A DNA stretch of 10,255 nucleotides from contig JABUUA010000007.1 of assembly GCA_021443405.1 (NCBI GenBank), forward strand, positions 40,046 through 50,300. The letters are read 5' to 3'. This DNA comes from Bacteroidaceae bacterium. Lineage in GTDB: Bacteria; Bacteroidota; Bacteroidia; Bacteroidales; Bacteroidaceae. Each line of letters starts with the position of its first letter. Positions within the stretch are counted from its first letter, which is position 1. The notes beneath the pieces were generated by a model. That model did not search any database, was not told the DNA's origin, and saw only the letters and a list, made by a program, of their open reading frames with translations. A program made the position numbers and the translations under genes. Of the stretch, positions 1-10,255 are shown piece after piece.

Positions 1-2
1 GC

Positions 3-407
3 CCTATCGCAACCTGCGTATTCCACCTGCAGATGAACGGCGCACCTGTTTCATCGGGCATGGGCACCTGTGGACTCGTAGGCCAGATCGGCAGGGTGTT
101 GGGACCGAGAGGGCTTATGCCAAATGCCAAGACAGGCACAGTTACATTTGATGTGGCCAAAGCCGTGAGTGAGGTAAAGCAGGGTAAGATTGACTTCAAG
201 GTTGACAAGACAGGTATCGTGCATGCATCTATTGGTAAGGTATCATTCACCGACACCATGATTGCACAGAATGCCAAGGAGTTCCTGGCAACCATCAACA
301 AGTTGAAGCCCGCCGCTGCAAAGGGAACATACATTAAGAGTATTTATCTTTCAAGTACTATGAGCCGCGGTATCAAAATTGATCCCAAGACTATAGAGGA
401 AATCTAA
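3..407 (+). CDS. rplA: 50S ribosomal protein L1, C-terminal part (partial at window start)
   Basis: L1 binds 23S rRNA at the mobile L1 stalk, which helps release deacylated tRNA from the E site. In many bacteria it also represses its own operon by binding the mRNA leader. The frame is open from base 3 to the TAA at 405-407, so the 5' part lies outside the window. From about base 75 the protein is clearly L1: the conserved RVLGPRGLMPNAKTGTVTFD segment, then VKQGKIDFKVDKTGIVH, and the family-typical C-terminal KGTYIKSIYLSSTM followed by GIKIDPK. The preceding residues (bases 15-71) do not resemble L1. An IAT at bases 6-14 could be the normal family segment, which would make the following 15-18 residues an insertion or an artefact. 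The ATG at 33 is internal and not a start. rplJ follows after 17 bp, as in the usual rplKAJL order. Confidence 0.93.
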   Translation, partial: PIATCVFHLQMNGAPVSSGMGTCGLVGQIGRVLGPRGLMPNAKTGTVTFDVAKAVSEVKQGKIDFKVDKTGIVHASIGKVSFTDTMIAQNAKEFLATINKLKPAAAKGTYIKSIYLSSTMSRGIKIDPKTIEEI

Positions 408-424
408 AAAAGTATCGAAACATC

Positions 425-949
425 ATGAGAAAGGAAGATAAAATAGCAATCATCGCACAGCTGGGCGAGTCACTGCAGAAGTACCCCCACTTCTACCTGG
501 TAGACGTAGAAGGTATGAACGCAGCTTCAACAAGCGCCCTCCGTCGCAAGTGCTTCCAGCAGAACATCAAGATGGTGGTCGTGAAGAACACGCTCTTGCA
601 GAAAGCATTGGAAGCTTCTGAGATTGATTTCTCTGCTCTCTACGGCACACTGAAAGGCACCACCGCAGTGATGTACACTGACGTGGCCAACGGTCCCGCC
701 AAGATGCTGAAGGAGTACAAGAGCAAGAAGGCCCTCAAGCCCGAGCTCAAGGCTGCTTACGCCGAGGAAAGCGTCTATGTAGGCGCTGACCAGCTGGACG
801 CACTGTGCTGCATCAAGAGCAAGAACGAGGTTATCGCAGAGATCGTGGCACTGCTGCAGTCTCCCGCAAAGAACGTGCTGTCGGCTCTGCAGAGTGGACA
901 GAACACCATCCACGGAGTCCTCAAGACTCTGGGCGAGAAGGGCGAGTAA
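425..949 (+). CDS. rplJ: 50S ribosomal protein L10
   Basis: L10 anchors the L7/L12 stalk to 23S rRNA near the GTPase-associated centre. The product is 174 residues, normal for the family. The N-terminal globular domain starts MRKEDKIAIIAQLGESLQKY and contains YLVDVEGMNAASTSALRRKC and MVVVKNTLLQKAL, both typical of L10. The C-terminal part, from about residue 145 (SPAKNVLSALQSG onward), is the predicted helix that holds L7/L12 dimers. The ATG at 425 is the natural start: it is the first in-frame ATG after the rplA stop and leaves a 17 bp gap. No Shine-Dalgarno sequence precedes it; the upstream stretch is A-rich, as is usual in Bacteroidetes. In several phyla L10 complexed with L12 represses rplJL by binding a leader RNA. 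Such a leader could not fit in the 17 bp gap and would have to lie inside rplA. Confidence 0.97.
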   Translation: MRKEDKIAIIAQLGESLQKYPHFYLVDVEGMNAASTSALRRKCFQQNIKMVVVKNTLLQKALEASEIDFSALYGTLKGTTAVMYTDVANGPAKMLKEYKSKKALKPELKAAYAEESVYVGADQLDALCCIKSKNEVIAEIVALLQSPAKNVLSALQSGQNTIHGVLKTLGEKGE

Positions 950-1005
950 TCGCTCCCGCCGCTTAATTACAAGCTAATATCAAACAATTAAAAAATAGTA
1001 TTAAA
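950..1005. other. rplJ-rplL intergenic spacer, A/T-rich initiation region
   Basis: This is a 56 bp gap. Its last 45 bases are A/T-rich and end in a run of A and T directly before the rplL ATG. No Shine-Dalgarno motif, no hairpin with a T run and no Bacteroidetes promoter consensus (TAnnTTTG with an upstream TTG) are visible. The A/T-rich context fits the unstructured, A-rich initiation regions known for highly translated Bacteroidetes genes. L7/L12 is needed in several copies per ribosome, so strong independent initiation here would make sense; that last step is inference. Confidence 0.4.
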
Positions 1006-1383
1006 ATGGCAGATTTGAAAGCTATCGCAGAAGAGTTGGTTAACTTGACTGTGAAGGAAGTTAATGAGTTGGCAACCATCCTGAAGGATGAGTATGGTAT
1101 CGAGCCCGCCGCTGCAGCTGTTGCAGTTGCTGCTGGTCCCGCTGTAGCAGCCGCTGAGGCCGCTGAGGAGAAGACCGACTTCGACGTAGTTCTGAAGTCA
1201 GCAGGCGCAAACAAGCTCCAGGTCGTTAAGGCCGTTAAGGAGGCTTGCGGTCTGGGTCTGAAGGAGGCTAAGGAGCTCGTTGATGGCGCTCCCAGCACTC
1301 TGAAGGAAGGCATGGCTAAGGCTGAGGCCGAGGGTCTGAAGAAGACTCTTGAGGAGGCTGGTGCCGAGATCGAGCTCAAGTAA
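1006..1383 (+). CDS. rplL: 50S ribosomal protein L7/L12
   Basis: L7/L12 forms the flexible stalk that recruits and stimulates translational GTPases (EF-Tu, EF-G, IF2). It binds the L10 C-terminal helix as dimers. The 125-residue product has the standard layout. The N-terminal dimerisation domain covers residues 1-32 (LKAIAEELVNLTVKEVNEL). An Ala/Val-rich flexible hinge covers about 33-55. The C-terminal factor-binding domain covers about 56-125 and contains KLQVVKAVKEACGLGLKEAK, followed by VDGAP. The start at 1006 gives the canonical N terminus. A small hairpin and then a strong terminator-like hairpin follow the stop codon, separating this gene from rpoB. The hinge is low-complexity and drives long antisense open frames that should be ignored. 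Confidence 0.98.
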   Translation: MADLKAIAEELVNLTVKEVNELATILKDEYGIEPAAAAVAVAAGPAVAAAEAAEEKTDFDVVLKSAGANKLQVVKAVKEACGLGLKEAKELVDGAPSTLKEGMAKAEAEGLKKTLEEAGAEIELK

Positions 1384-1390
1384 GAAATTT

Positions 1391-1404
1391 CCTGTTAACA
1401 CAGG
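1391..1404 (+). other. Small stem-loop after the rplL stop
   Basis: CCTGT at 1391-1395 can pair with ACAGG at 1400-1404 around a 4-base TAAC loop. It begins only 7 bp after the rplL stop and ends 6 bp before the large hairpin. It could stabilise the rplL 3' end or be an RNA processing point, but a 5 bp stem can occur by chance. The pairing is seen directly; any role is inferred. Confidence 0.3.
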
Positions 1405-1410
1405 ACTTTC

Positions 1411-1448
1411 GGTAAAGAATCCTCTGGTAGAGGGTTCTTTACCTTTTT
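1411..1448 (+). terminator. rplL-rpoB intrinsic terminator / attenuator hairpin
   Basis: GGTAAAGAA (1411-1419) pairs perfectly with TTCTTTACC (1435-1443). A T-G wobble (1420/1434) continues the stem, then CCTCT (1421-1425) pairs with AGAGG (1429-1433). The result is a 15 bp stem with a GGT loop, followed at once by TTTTT (1444-1448). This is the classic form of a Rho-independent terminator. Because rpoB and rpoC lie downstream with no clear promoter in between, it most likely acts as a partial terminator. The E. coli rplL-rpoB gap holds a partial terminator in the same place that cuts polymerase transcription relative to ribosomal proteins. That comparison is established knowledge; the function here is inference. 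Confidence 0.85.
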
Positions 1449-1484
1449 GCGTATAATCATCCCAAGTAGACTAAAAGATACTAG

Positions 1485-4400
1485 ATGGCTTCTAATATTA
1501 TCAACAACAGAGTAAATTTTGCTTCCGTCAAGAACCCGATGCCCTATCCGGATTTCTTGGAAGTACAGTTGAAGTCGTTTAATGACTTCCTGCAGTTGGA
1601 CACTCCTCCCGAGTTGAGAAAGAACGACGGTCTGTATAAGGTGTTCTCAGAGAACTTCCCCATTGCCGACACGCGTAACAACTTTGTATTGGAGTTCCTC
1701 GACTATTTCATCGACCCTCCCCGCTACAGCATTGAGGAATGTCTGGAGCGCGGTCTGACCTATGCAGTGCCCTTGAAGGCAAAACTCAAGCTGTACTGTA
1801 CCGACCCCGACCACGAGGATTTCGACACAGTTATTCAGGACGTCTTCTTGGGAACAATTCCCTACATGACCGCTAACGGCACGTTCATCATCAATGGTGC
1901 CGAGCGCGTCGTGGTTTCACAATTACACCGTTCGCCCGGTGTGTTCTTCGGCAGCAGCGTACACAGCAACGGCACGCAGCTCTACTCAGCACGTATCATT
2001 CCCTTCAAGGGCTCGTGGATTGAGTTCGCTACGGACATCAACAACGTGATGTACGCCTATATCGACCGTAAGAAGAAGTTGCCCGTAACCACTTTGTTAC
2101 GCGCCATCGGTTTCGCGAACGATAAGGACATACTCGAAATCTTCCGTCTGGCCGAGGAAATCAAGGTCACCCGCAAGACTCTCAAGGAGCACAAGGGCCA
2201 GAAACTGGCTGCGCGTATTCTCAAGAGTTGGAACGAGGATTTCGTAGATGAGGATACAGGTGAAGTAGTATCCTTGGAACGTAACGAGGTGTTGCTGGAG
2301 CGCGAATCGGAGCTTACCGACGAGGCCATCGAAACCATCATCGAGAATGGCATCGAGACCGTGCTGCTTCACAACGAGGCGAACACCAGCGACTACTCGA
2401 TTATCTTCAACACCTTGCAGAAGGACCCCTCGAACAGCGAGAAGGAAGCTATCAACTACATCTACCGCCTGTTGCGTAACGCCGAGCCTGCCGACGAGGC
2501 CAGTGCCCGCGAGGTCATTCAAAATCTGTTTTTCTCAGACAAGCGCTACGACTTGGGCGAGGTAGGTCGCTACCGCATCAACCGCAAGTTGAACCTTAGT
2601 ACCGATTCTGAGGTGCGCGTGCTCACGCAAGAAGATATCATCGAGATTATAAAGTATTTGATAGAGTTGGAGAACTCGAAGGCCAACGTGGACGACATCG
2701 ACCATCTGAGCAACCGCCGTGTCCGCACGGTCGGCGAGCAGTTGAGCAACCAGTTCGCCATCGGTCTGGCCCGCATGAGCCGCACTATCCGTGAGCGTAT
2801 GAACGTTCGTGACAACGAGGTGTTCACGCCCACCGACTTGGTCAATGCCAAGACTATCTCAAGCGTCATCAACTCATTCTTCGGCACCAATCCCCTTTCA
2901 CAATTCATGGACCAGACCAATCCTCTGGCCGAGGTCACGCACAAGCGTCGTCTCTCTGCCCTGGGTCCTGGCGGTCTGTCGCGTGAACGCGCTGGTTTCG
3001 AGGTTCGTGACGTACACTATACCCACTACGGTCGTCTCTGCCCCATCGAGTCACCTGAAGGTCCCAACATCGGTTTGATTAGTTCTTTGTGTGTATATGC
3101 AAAGATTAACGACCTGGGCTTCATCGAGACTCCTTACCGCGTGGTCAACGACGGCGTAGTAGATCTTAGCAACGACGGCATCAAGTATCTGACTGCCGAG
3201 GAAGAGGAAGGCCAGGTAATCGGTCAGGGTAATGCGCCCTTGAACGACGACGGCACCTTCATCCGCACGGTCGTTAAGTGCCGTCAGGACGACGACTATC
3301 CCGTGGTTCCTCCCACCGATGTGAACCTGATGGACGTTGCACCGCAGCAGATTGCTTCTATCGCTGCATCTCTGATTCCCTTCCTTGAGCACGACGATGC
3401 CCACCGTGCACTGATGGGCTCGAACATGATGCGCCAGGCTGTGCCCTTGCTCCGTACCGAGGCTCCTATCGTTGGTACCGGTATCGAGAAGCAAGTGTGC
3501 GAAGACAGCCGCACTATGATAGTCGCTGAGGGCGATGGCGTGGTAGAATATGTTGACGCCACCACCATCCGCATTCTCTATGACCGCACCGAGGAGGAAG
3601 AATTCATCAGCTTTGAGCCCGCGCTCAAGGAATACCGCATCCCCAAGTTCCGCCGCACCAACCAGAACATGACCATCGACCTGCGTCCCATCTGCGACAA
3701 GGGCCAGCGTGTGAAGGCGGGCGACATTCTCACCGAGGGCTACTCAACGGAGAACGGCGAGTTGGCACTCGGTCGCAACCTGCTGGTTGCATACATGCCT
3801 TGGAAGGGTTACAACTACGAGGATGCTATCGTGCTTAACGAGCGCGTGGTGCGTGAGGATATTCTCACTAGCATCCACGTTGAAGAGTTCCTCCTCGAGG
3901 TGCGCGAGACGAAGCGCGGTGTCGAGGAACTGACCAGCGATATCCCCAACGTGAGCGAAGAGGCCACCAAGGACCTCGACGAGAACGGTATCATCCGCAT
4001 CGGTGCTCGCGTGGTACCCGGCGATATTTTGATTGGTAAGATTACCCCCAAGGGCGAGAGCGATCCCAGCCCCGAAGAGAAGTTGCTCCGCGCCATCTTC
4101 GGCGACAAGGCTGGCGACGTGAAGGACGCTTCGCTGAAGGCAAGTCCCTCACTCAACGGCGTCATCATTGACAAGAAGTTGTTCTCGAAGGCCGTGAAGA
4201 CCCGCGCTTCGAAGGCTCAGGACAAGCCCCGCTTGGCCGCCATCGACGAGGACTTCAACGACAAGGTGGGCGACCTCAAGGCCATTCTCATCGACAAGTT
4301 GCTGGAACTCACCAAAGACCGCAAGTCTGCCGGTGTCATCGATTTCATGGGCGTTGAGCTCATCGCCAAGGACCAGAAGTTCACCGAGTCGGCCATCAAC

Positions 4401-5294
4401 CTGATTGACTTCGCTGGCGTGCAGATAAGCAACTGGACCGACGATGCTCACACCAACCAGCTCATCGCCAAACTCATCACCAACTATCTGAAGAAATACA
4501 AGATTCTGGCAGCCGAACAGGCTCGCAAGCGCCTGGCCGTGAACATCGGCGACGAACTGCCCAGTGGTATTCTGCAAATTGCCAAGGTCTATGTGGCTAA
4601 GAAGCGTAAGATTGGCGTGGGCGATAAGATGGCCGGTCGTCACGGTAACAAGGGTATAGTGTCTAAGGTAGTGCGTCAGGAAGACATGCCTTTCTTGGCC
4701 GATGGTACTCCCGTCGATATCGTGCTCAACCCGCTGGGTGTGCCCTCACGAATGAACATCGGTCAGATTTTCGAGGCCGTGCTGGGCTCTGCCGGTAAGC
4801 AGCTCGGTGTGAAATTCGCCACTCCCATCTTTGATGGTGCTAAGTTGGATGACCTCGACGAATGGACCAACAAGGCCGGTCTGCCCCGCTACTGCTCAAC
4901 GCAGCTTTACGACGGCGCCACCGGTGAGCCCTTCGACCAGCTCGCCACCGTGGGTGTGGCCTACATGCTCAAGCTCGGTCACATGGTTGAGGACAAGATG
5001 CACGCCCGTTCTATCGGTCCGTACTCACTCATCACCCAGCAGCCCCTCGGCGGTAAAGCCCAGTTCGGTGGTCAGCGTTTCGGTGAGATGGAGGTCTGGG
5101 CCATTGAGGCCTTCGGTGCTTCGCACGTGCTCCAGGAGATTCTCACCATCAAGTCCGACGATGTTGTCGGCCGCAGCAAGGCCTACGAGGCTATCGTGAA
5201 GGGCGAAGCTATGCCCACTCCCGGCATCCCCGAGTCACTCAACGTATTGATTCACGAGCTCAAGGGCTTGGGGCTGAGCATAACACTGGACTAA
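1485..5294 (+). CDS. rpoB: DNA-directed RNA polymerase subunit beta
   Basis: Beta forms one pincer of RNA polymerase and, with beta', the active centre; it is also the rifampicin target. The 1269 residues are full length for Bacteroidetes. N-terminal protrusion and lobe sequences come first (FIINGAERVVVSQLHRSPGVFF). The rifampicin pocket follows at about 466-493 (PLSQFMDQTNPLAEVTHKRR). D476, H486 and S491 match E. coli D516, H526 and S531, so no common resistance change is present. GPNIGL starts at 526. Active-site residues lie in DKMAGRHGNKG: K1048 and K1056 match E. coli K1065 and K1073. H1173 matches H1237. The C terminus shows the conserved QPLGGKAQFGGQRFGEMEVW. An extra segment at about 903-1022, between VIIDKKLFSK and DELPSG, probably corresponds to the lineage-specific insertion of Gram-negative beta subunits. 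The start follows the attenuator hairpin by 36 bp; rpoC follows after 22 bp. Confidence 0.99.
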   Translation: MASNIINNRVNFASVKNPMPYPDFLEVQLKSFNDFLQLDTPPELRKNDGLYKVFSENFPIADTRNNFVLEFLDYFIDPPRYSIEECLERGLTYAVPLKAKLKLYCTDPDHEDFDTVIQDVFLGTIPYMTANGTFIINGAERVVVSQLHRSPGVFFGSSVHSNGTQLYSARIIPFKGSWIEFATDINNVMYAYIDRKKKLPVTTLLRAIGFANDKDILEIFRLAEEIKVTRKTLKEHKGQKLAARILKSWNEDFVDEDTGEVVSLERNEVLLERESELTDEAIETIIENGIETVLLHNEANTSDYSIIFNTLQKDPSNSEKEAINYIYRLLRNAEPADEASAREVIQNLFFSDKRYDLGEVGRYRINRKLNLSTDSEVRVLTQEDIIEIIKYLIELENSKANVDDIDHLSNRRVRTVGEQLSNQFAIGLARMSRTIRERMNVRDNEVFTPTDLVNAKTISSVINSFFGTNPLSQFMDQTNPLAEVTHKRRLSALGPGGLSRERAGFEVRDVHYTHYGRLCPIESPEGPNIGLISSLCVYAKINDLGFIETPYRVVNDGVVDLSNDGIKYLTAEEEEGQVIGQGNAPLNDDGTFIRTVVKCRQDDDYPVVPPTDVNLMDVAPQQIASIAASLIPFLEHDDAHRALMGSNMMRQAVPLLRTEAPIVGTGIEKQVCEDSRTMIVAEGDGVVEYVDATTIRILYDRTEEEEFISFEPALKEYRIPKFRRTNQNMTIDLRPICDKGQRVKAGDILTEGYSTENGELALGRNLLVAYMPWKGYNYEDAIVLNERVVREDILTSIHVEEFLLEVRETKRGVEELTSDIPNVSEEATKDLDENGIIRIGARVVPGDILIGKITPKGESDPSPEEKLLRAIFGDKAGDVKDASLKASPSLNGVIIDKKLFSKAVKTRASKAQDKPRLAAIDEDFNDKVGDLKAILIDKLLELTKDRKSAGVIDFMGVELIAKDQKFTESAINLIDFAGVQISNWTDDAHTNQLIAKLITNYLKKYKILAAEQARKRLAVNIGDELPSGILQIAKVYVAKKRKIGVGDKMAGRHGNKGIVSKVVRQEDMPFLADGTPVDIVLNPLGVPSRMNIGQIFEAVLGSAGKQLGVKFATPIFDGAKLDDLDEWTNKAGLPRYCSTQLYDGATGEPFDQLATVGVAYMLKLGHMVEDKMHARSIGPYSLITQQPLGGKAQFGGQRFGEMEVWAIEAFGASHVLQEILTIKSDDVVGRSKAYEAIVKGEAMPTPGIPESLNVLIHELKGLGLSITLD

Positions 5295-5316
5295 CGGATA
5301 ACAAACTCATACGACT

Positions 5317-9621
<4,305 letters not shown>

Positions 9622-9650
9622 GCTACTCTCTCCACGATAATTCTATTGCA

Positions 9651-9686
9651 GGAGGCTAACACTTTGGTGTTGGCCTCCCGTTGTTT
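9651..9686 (+). terminator. Stem-loop terminator after rpoC
   Basis: Bases 9651-9662 (GGAGGCTAACAC) pair with 9667-9678 (GTGTTGGCCTCC) around a TTTG loop. The stem is 12 bp with a single T-G wobble. It begins 29 bp after the rpoC stop, the expected place for the operon terminator. The tail (CGTTGTTTAG) is only moderately T-rich, so termination may be weaker or Rho-assisted, or the stem may protect the mRNA 3' end. On the minus strand it would also form, downstream of the convergent gene, but there the tail is not T-rich either. Confidence 0.65.
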
Positions 9687-9806
9687 AGTCCCCTCCCCCG
9701 ACCCGACACCTTGGTGCTTAGCATCGGCCATTGCCTTCGGCGAGTCTGCTTTCGCTCGGGTAATTGAGAAGTTCATTGCCGCTCGCTTAATCGCAGCAGG
9801 GCGCTT
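9687..9806. other. Convergent intergenic spacer with no gene recognised
   Basis: This stretch lies between the rpoC stem-loop and the stop of the minus-strand gene. It starts with a C-rich segment (CCCCTCCCCCGACCCGACAC). It then has a mixed segment with short internal similarities. A plus-strand frame is open across it (9646-9849), but it runs through the stem-loop and into the end of the opposite gene, and I recognise no family in it. The most likely reading is non-coding DNA, possibly a copy of a dispersed intergenic repeat; that cannot be tested from one window. Confidence 0.4.
9729..9793. repeat. Two imperfect short direct repeat units
   Basis: CATTGCC occurs at 9729-9735 and again at 9774-9780. 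The second copy runs straight into GCTCGCTTAATCG (9781-9793). A similar GCTCGGGTAATTG (9754-9766; 10 of 13 bases the same) follows the first copy after an 18-base spacer. This could be a decayed duplication inside the post-rpoC spacer or a coincidence. The units are short and only two are present. Confidence 0.25.
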
Positions 9807-10255
9807 TCAAACAAACAAATCCTCCATGGACAGGACACTCTGTATCTGATGGGTGTCGGATGTTGGAGTCACACCGTAGGAAGTTATAAGGGTCAATAGA
9901 AGCGTTTTCTCAGTTTCCGTTTCATCGCGGAATGTCTCCAAACGTCTTTGCATATCGTCAATGTCTTCCTCGGTCACCTGATAGCGGCTCTTGTAGAACT
10001 TCATCTCGCAGATGTTGATGGTGTGGTCGTTTCTGTCTATCAGCAAGTCAATCTGTGCCTCTCGGTGAGGCCAGGCATGAGCCGTACTGATGACAGCTTC
10101 AAATCCCAAGGCTTTCTTTATCTGGTCGAGGTGTTGCAGACAAACGCGCTCGAAAGCAAGACCCGCCCATGTGTTGTGAATGGGAGAGTTGTACATAGAC
10201 GTCCAGAAGTGGCGGTCGCCGTTCACATTCTTCTTGATAAATTGGAAATAGAACA
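9807..10255 (-). CDS. DUF234-type ATP-binding protein, C-terminal part (truncated by window end)
   Basis: The frame is open on the minus strand from the window edge to the TGA at 9807-9809, giving about 148 residues. It resembles the C-terminal domain of the AAA-family ATPases annotated as ATP-binding protein / DUF234, which are abundant in archaea and Bacteroidetes. Family-like features are an FYFQFIKKN segment at the edge, then NTWAGLAFERVCLQH with QIKKALG (residues resembling the family pattern W-x-G-x-AFE followed by H and QI), then AQIDLLIDR, then CEMKF. The D (10047-10049) and ExK (9999-10007) spacing resembles a PD-(D/E)xK nuclease-like core, as proposed for DUF234. The N-terminal P-loop ATPase domain would lie outside the window. 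The GTG at 10226 is probably not the true start, because the family-like sequence continues upstream of it. The gene converges on rpoC and is not part of the operon. Its cellular role is not known. Confidence 0.8.
   Translation of the reverse strand, partial: FYFQFIKKNVNGDRHFWTSMYNSPIHNTWAGLAFERVCLQHLDQIKKALGFEAVISTAHAWPHREAQIDLLIDRNDHTINICEMKFYKSRYQVTEEDIDDMQRRLETFRDETETEKTLLLTLITSYGVTPTSDTHQIQSVLSMEDLFV

Noticed and set aside
33..35. ATG at 33 as the start of a small protein
   Set aside because: The frame is open upstream to the window edge and the downstream protein is the C-terminal part of L1, so this is an internal codon.
963..1379. A 138-residue open frame antisense to rplL
   Set aside because: It mirrors the Ala-rich L7/L12 sequence and is low in complexity (Ser/Ala-rich). 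rplL is certain on the other strand.
1440..1449. TACCTTTTTG as a Bacteroidetes -7 element
   Set aside because: The TA to TTTG spacing is one or two bases too long and the bases form the 3' stem and T run of the hairpin. No -33 TTG is visible upstream.
1452..1457. TATAAT after the rplL-rpoB hairpin, as a promoter -10 box
   Set aside because: The main Bacteroidetes sigma factor uses TAnnTTTG with an upstream TTG, not the E. coli -10 box, and no partner element is seen at the right distance. Chance is likely in A/T-rich DNA.
9646..9849. A 67-residue plus-strand frame after rpoC
   Set aside because: It begins at the rpoC terminator stem, crosses the C-rich spacer and overlaps the end of the opposite ATPase gene. 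No recognisable family, so not called as a gene.
10224..10226. GTG at 10226 (minus strand) as the start of the ATPase-like gene
   Set aside because: In-frame, family-like sequence continues upstream to the window edge. The gene is cut by the window and does not start here.

Overview
This window is the end of the conserved ribosomal-protein/RNA-polymerase operon of a Bacteroidetes bacterium, most likely a Prevotella-like member of the Bacteroidales. The assignment rests on several observations. The L1, L10, L7/L12, beta and beta' sequences read like those of Bacteroides/Prevotella. None of the gene starts carries a Shine-Dalgarno motif. Beta' has both the large trigger-loop insertion and a lengthened C-terminal region. 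At the right edge lies part of a DUF234-type ATPase, a family that is abundant in gut and oral Bacteroidetes.

Layout, left to right: the 3' part of rplA (L1, 3-407, cut by the window edge), rplJ (L10, 425-949), rplL (L7/L12, 1006-1383), a strong terminator-like hairpin with a T run (1411-1448), rpoB (1485-5294), rpoC (5317-9621), a stem-loop just after rpoC (9651-9678), and about 120 bp of unassigned spacer. The last feature is the C-terminal part of a minus-strand gene that converges on rpoC (9807-10255). All operon genes are on the plus strand with gaps of 17, 56, 101 and 22 bp. The 101 bp rplL-rpoB gap is the only one with obvious regulatory structure.

How the genes work together: L1 forms the ribosomal L1 stalk, and L10 plus L7/L12 dimers form the stalk that recruits translation factors. 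Beta and beta' form the catalytic core of RNA polymerase. Co-transcription links ribosome and polymerase supply. The hairpin between rplL and rpoB sits where E. coli has a partial terminator that lowers polymerase expression relative to ribosomal proteins, and it probably does the same here.

No undescribed multi-gene system is visible. The points most worth a second look are the rplL-rpoB hairpin, an anomalous segment at the very start of the rplA fragment, the repeat-like spacer after rpoC, and the truncated ATPase with a nuclease-like C-terminal domain.
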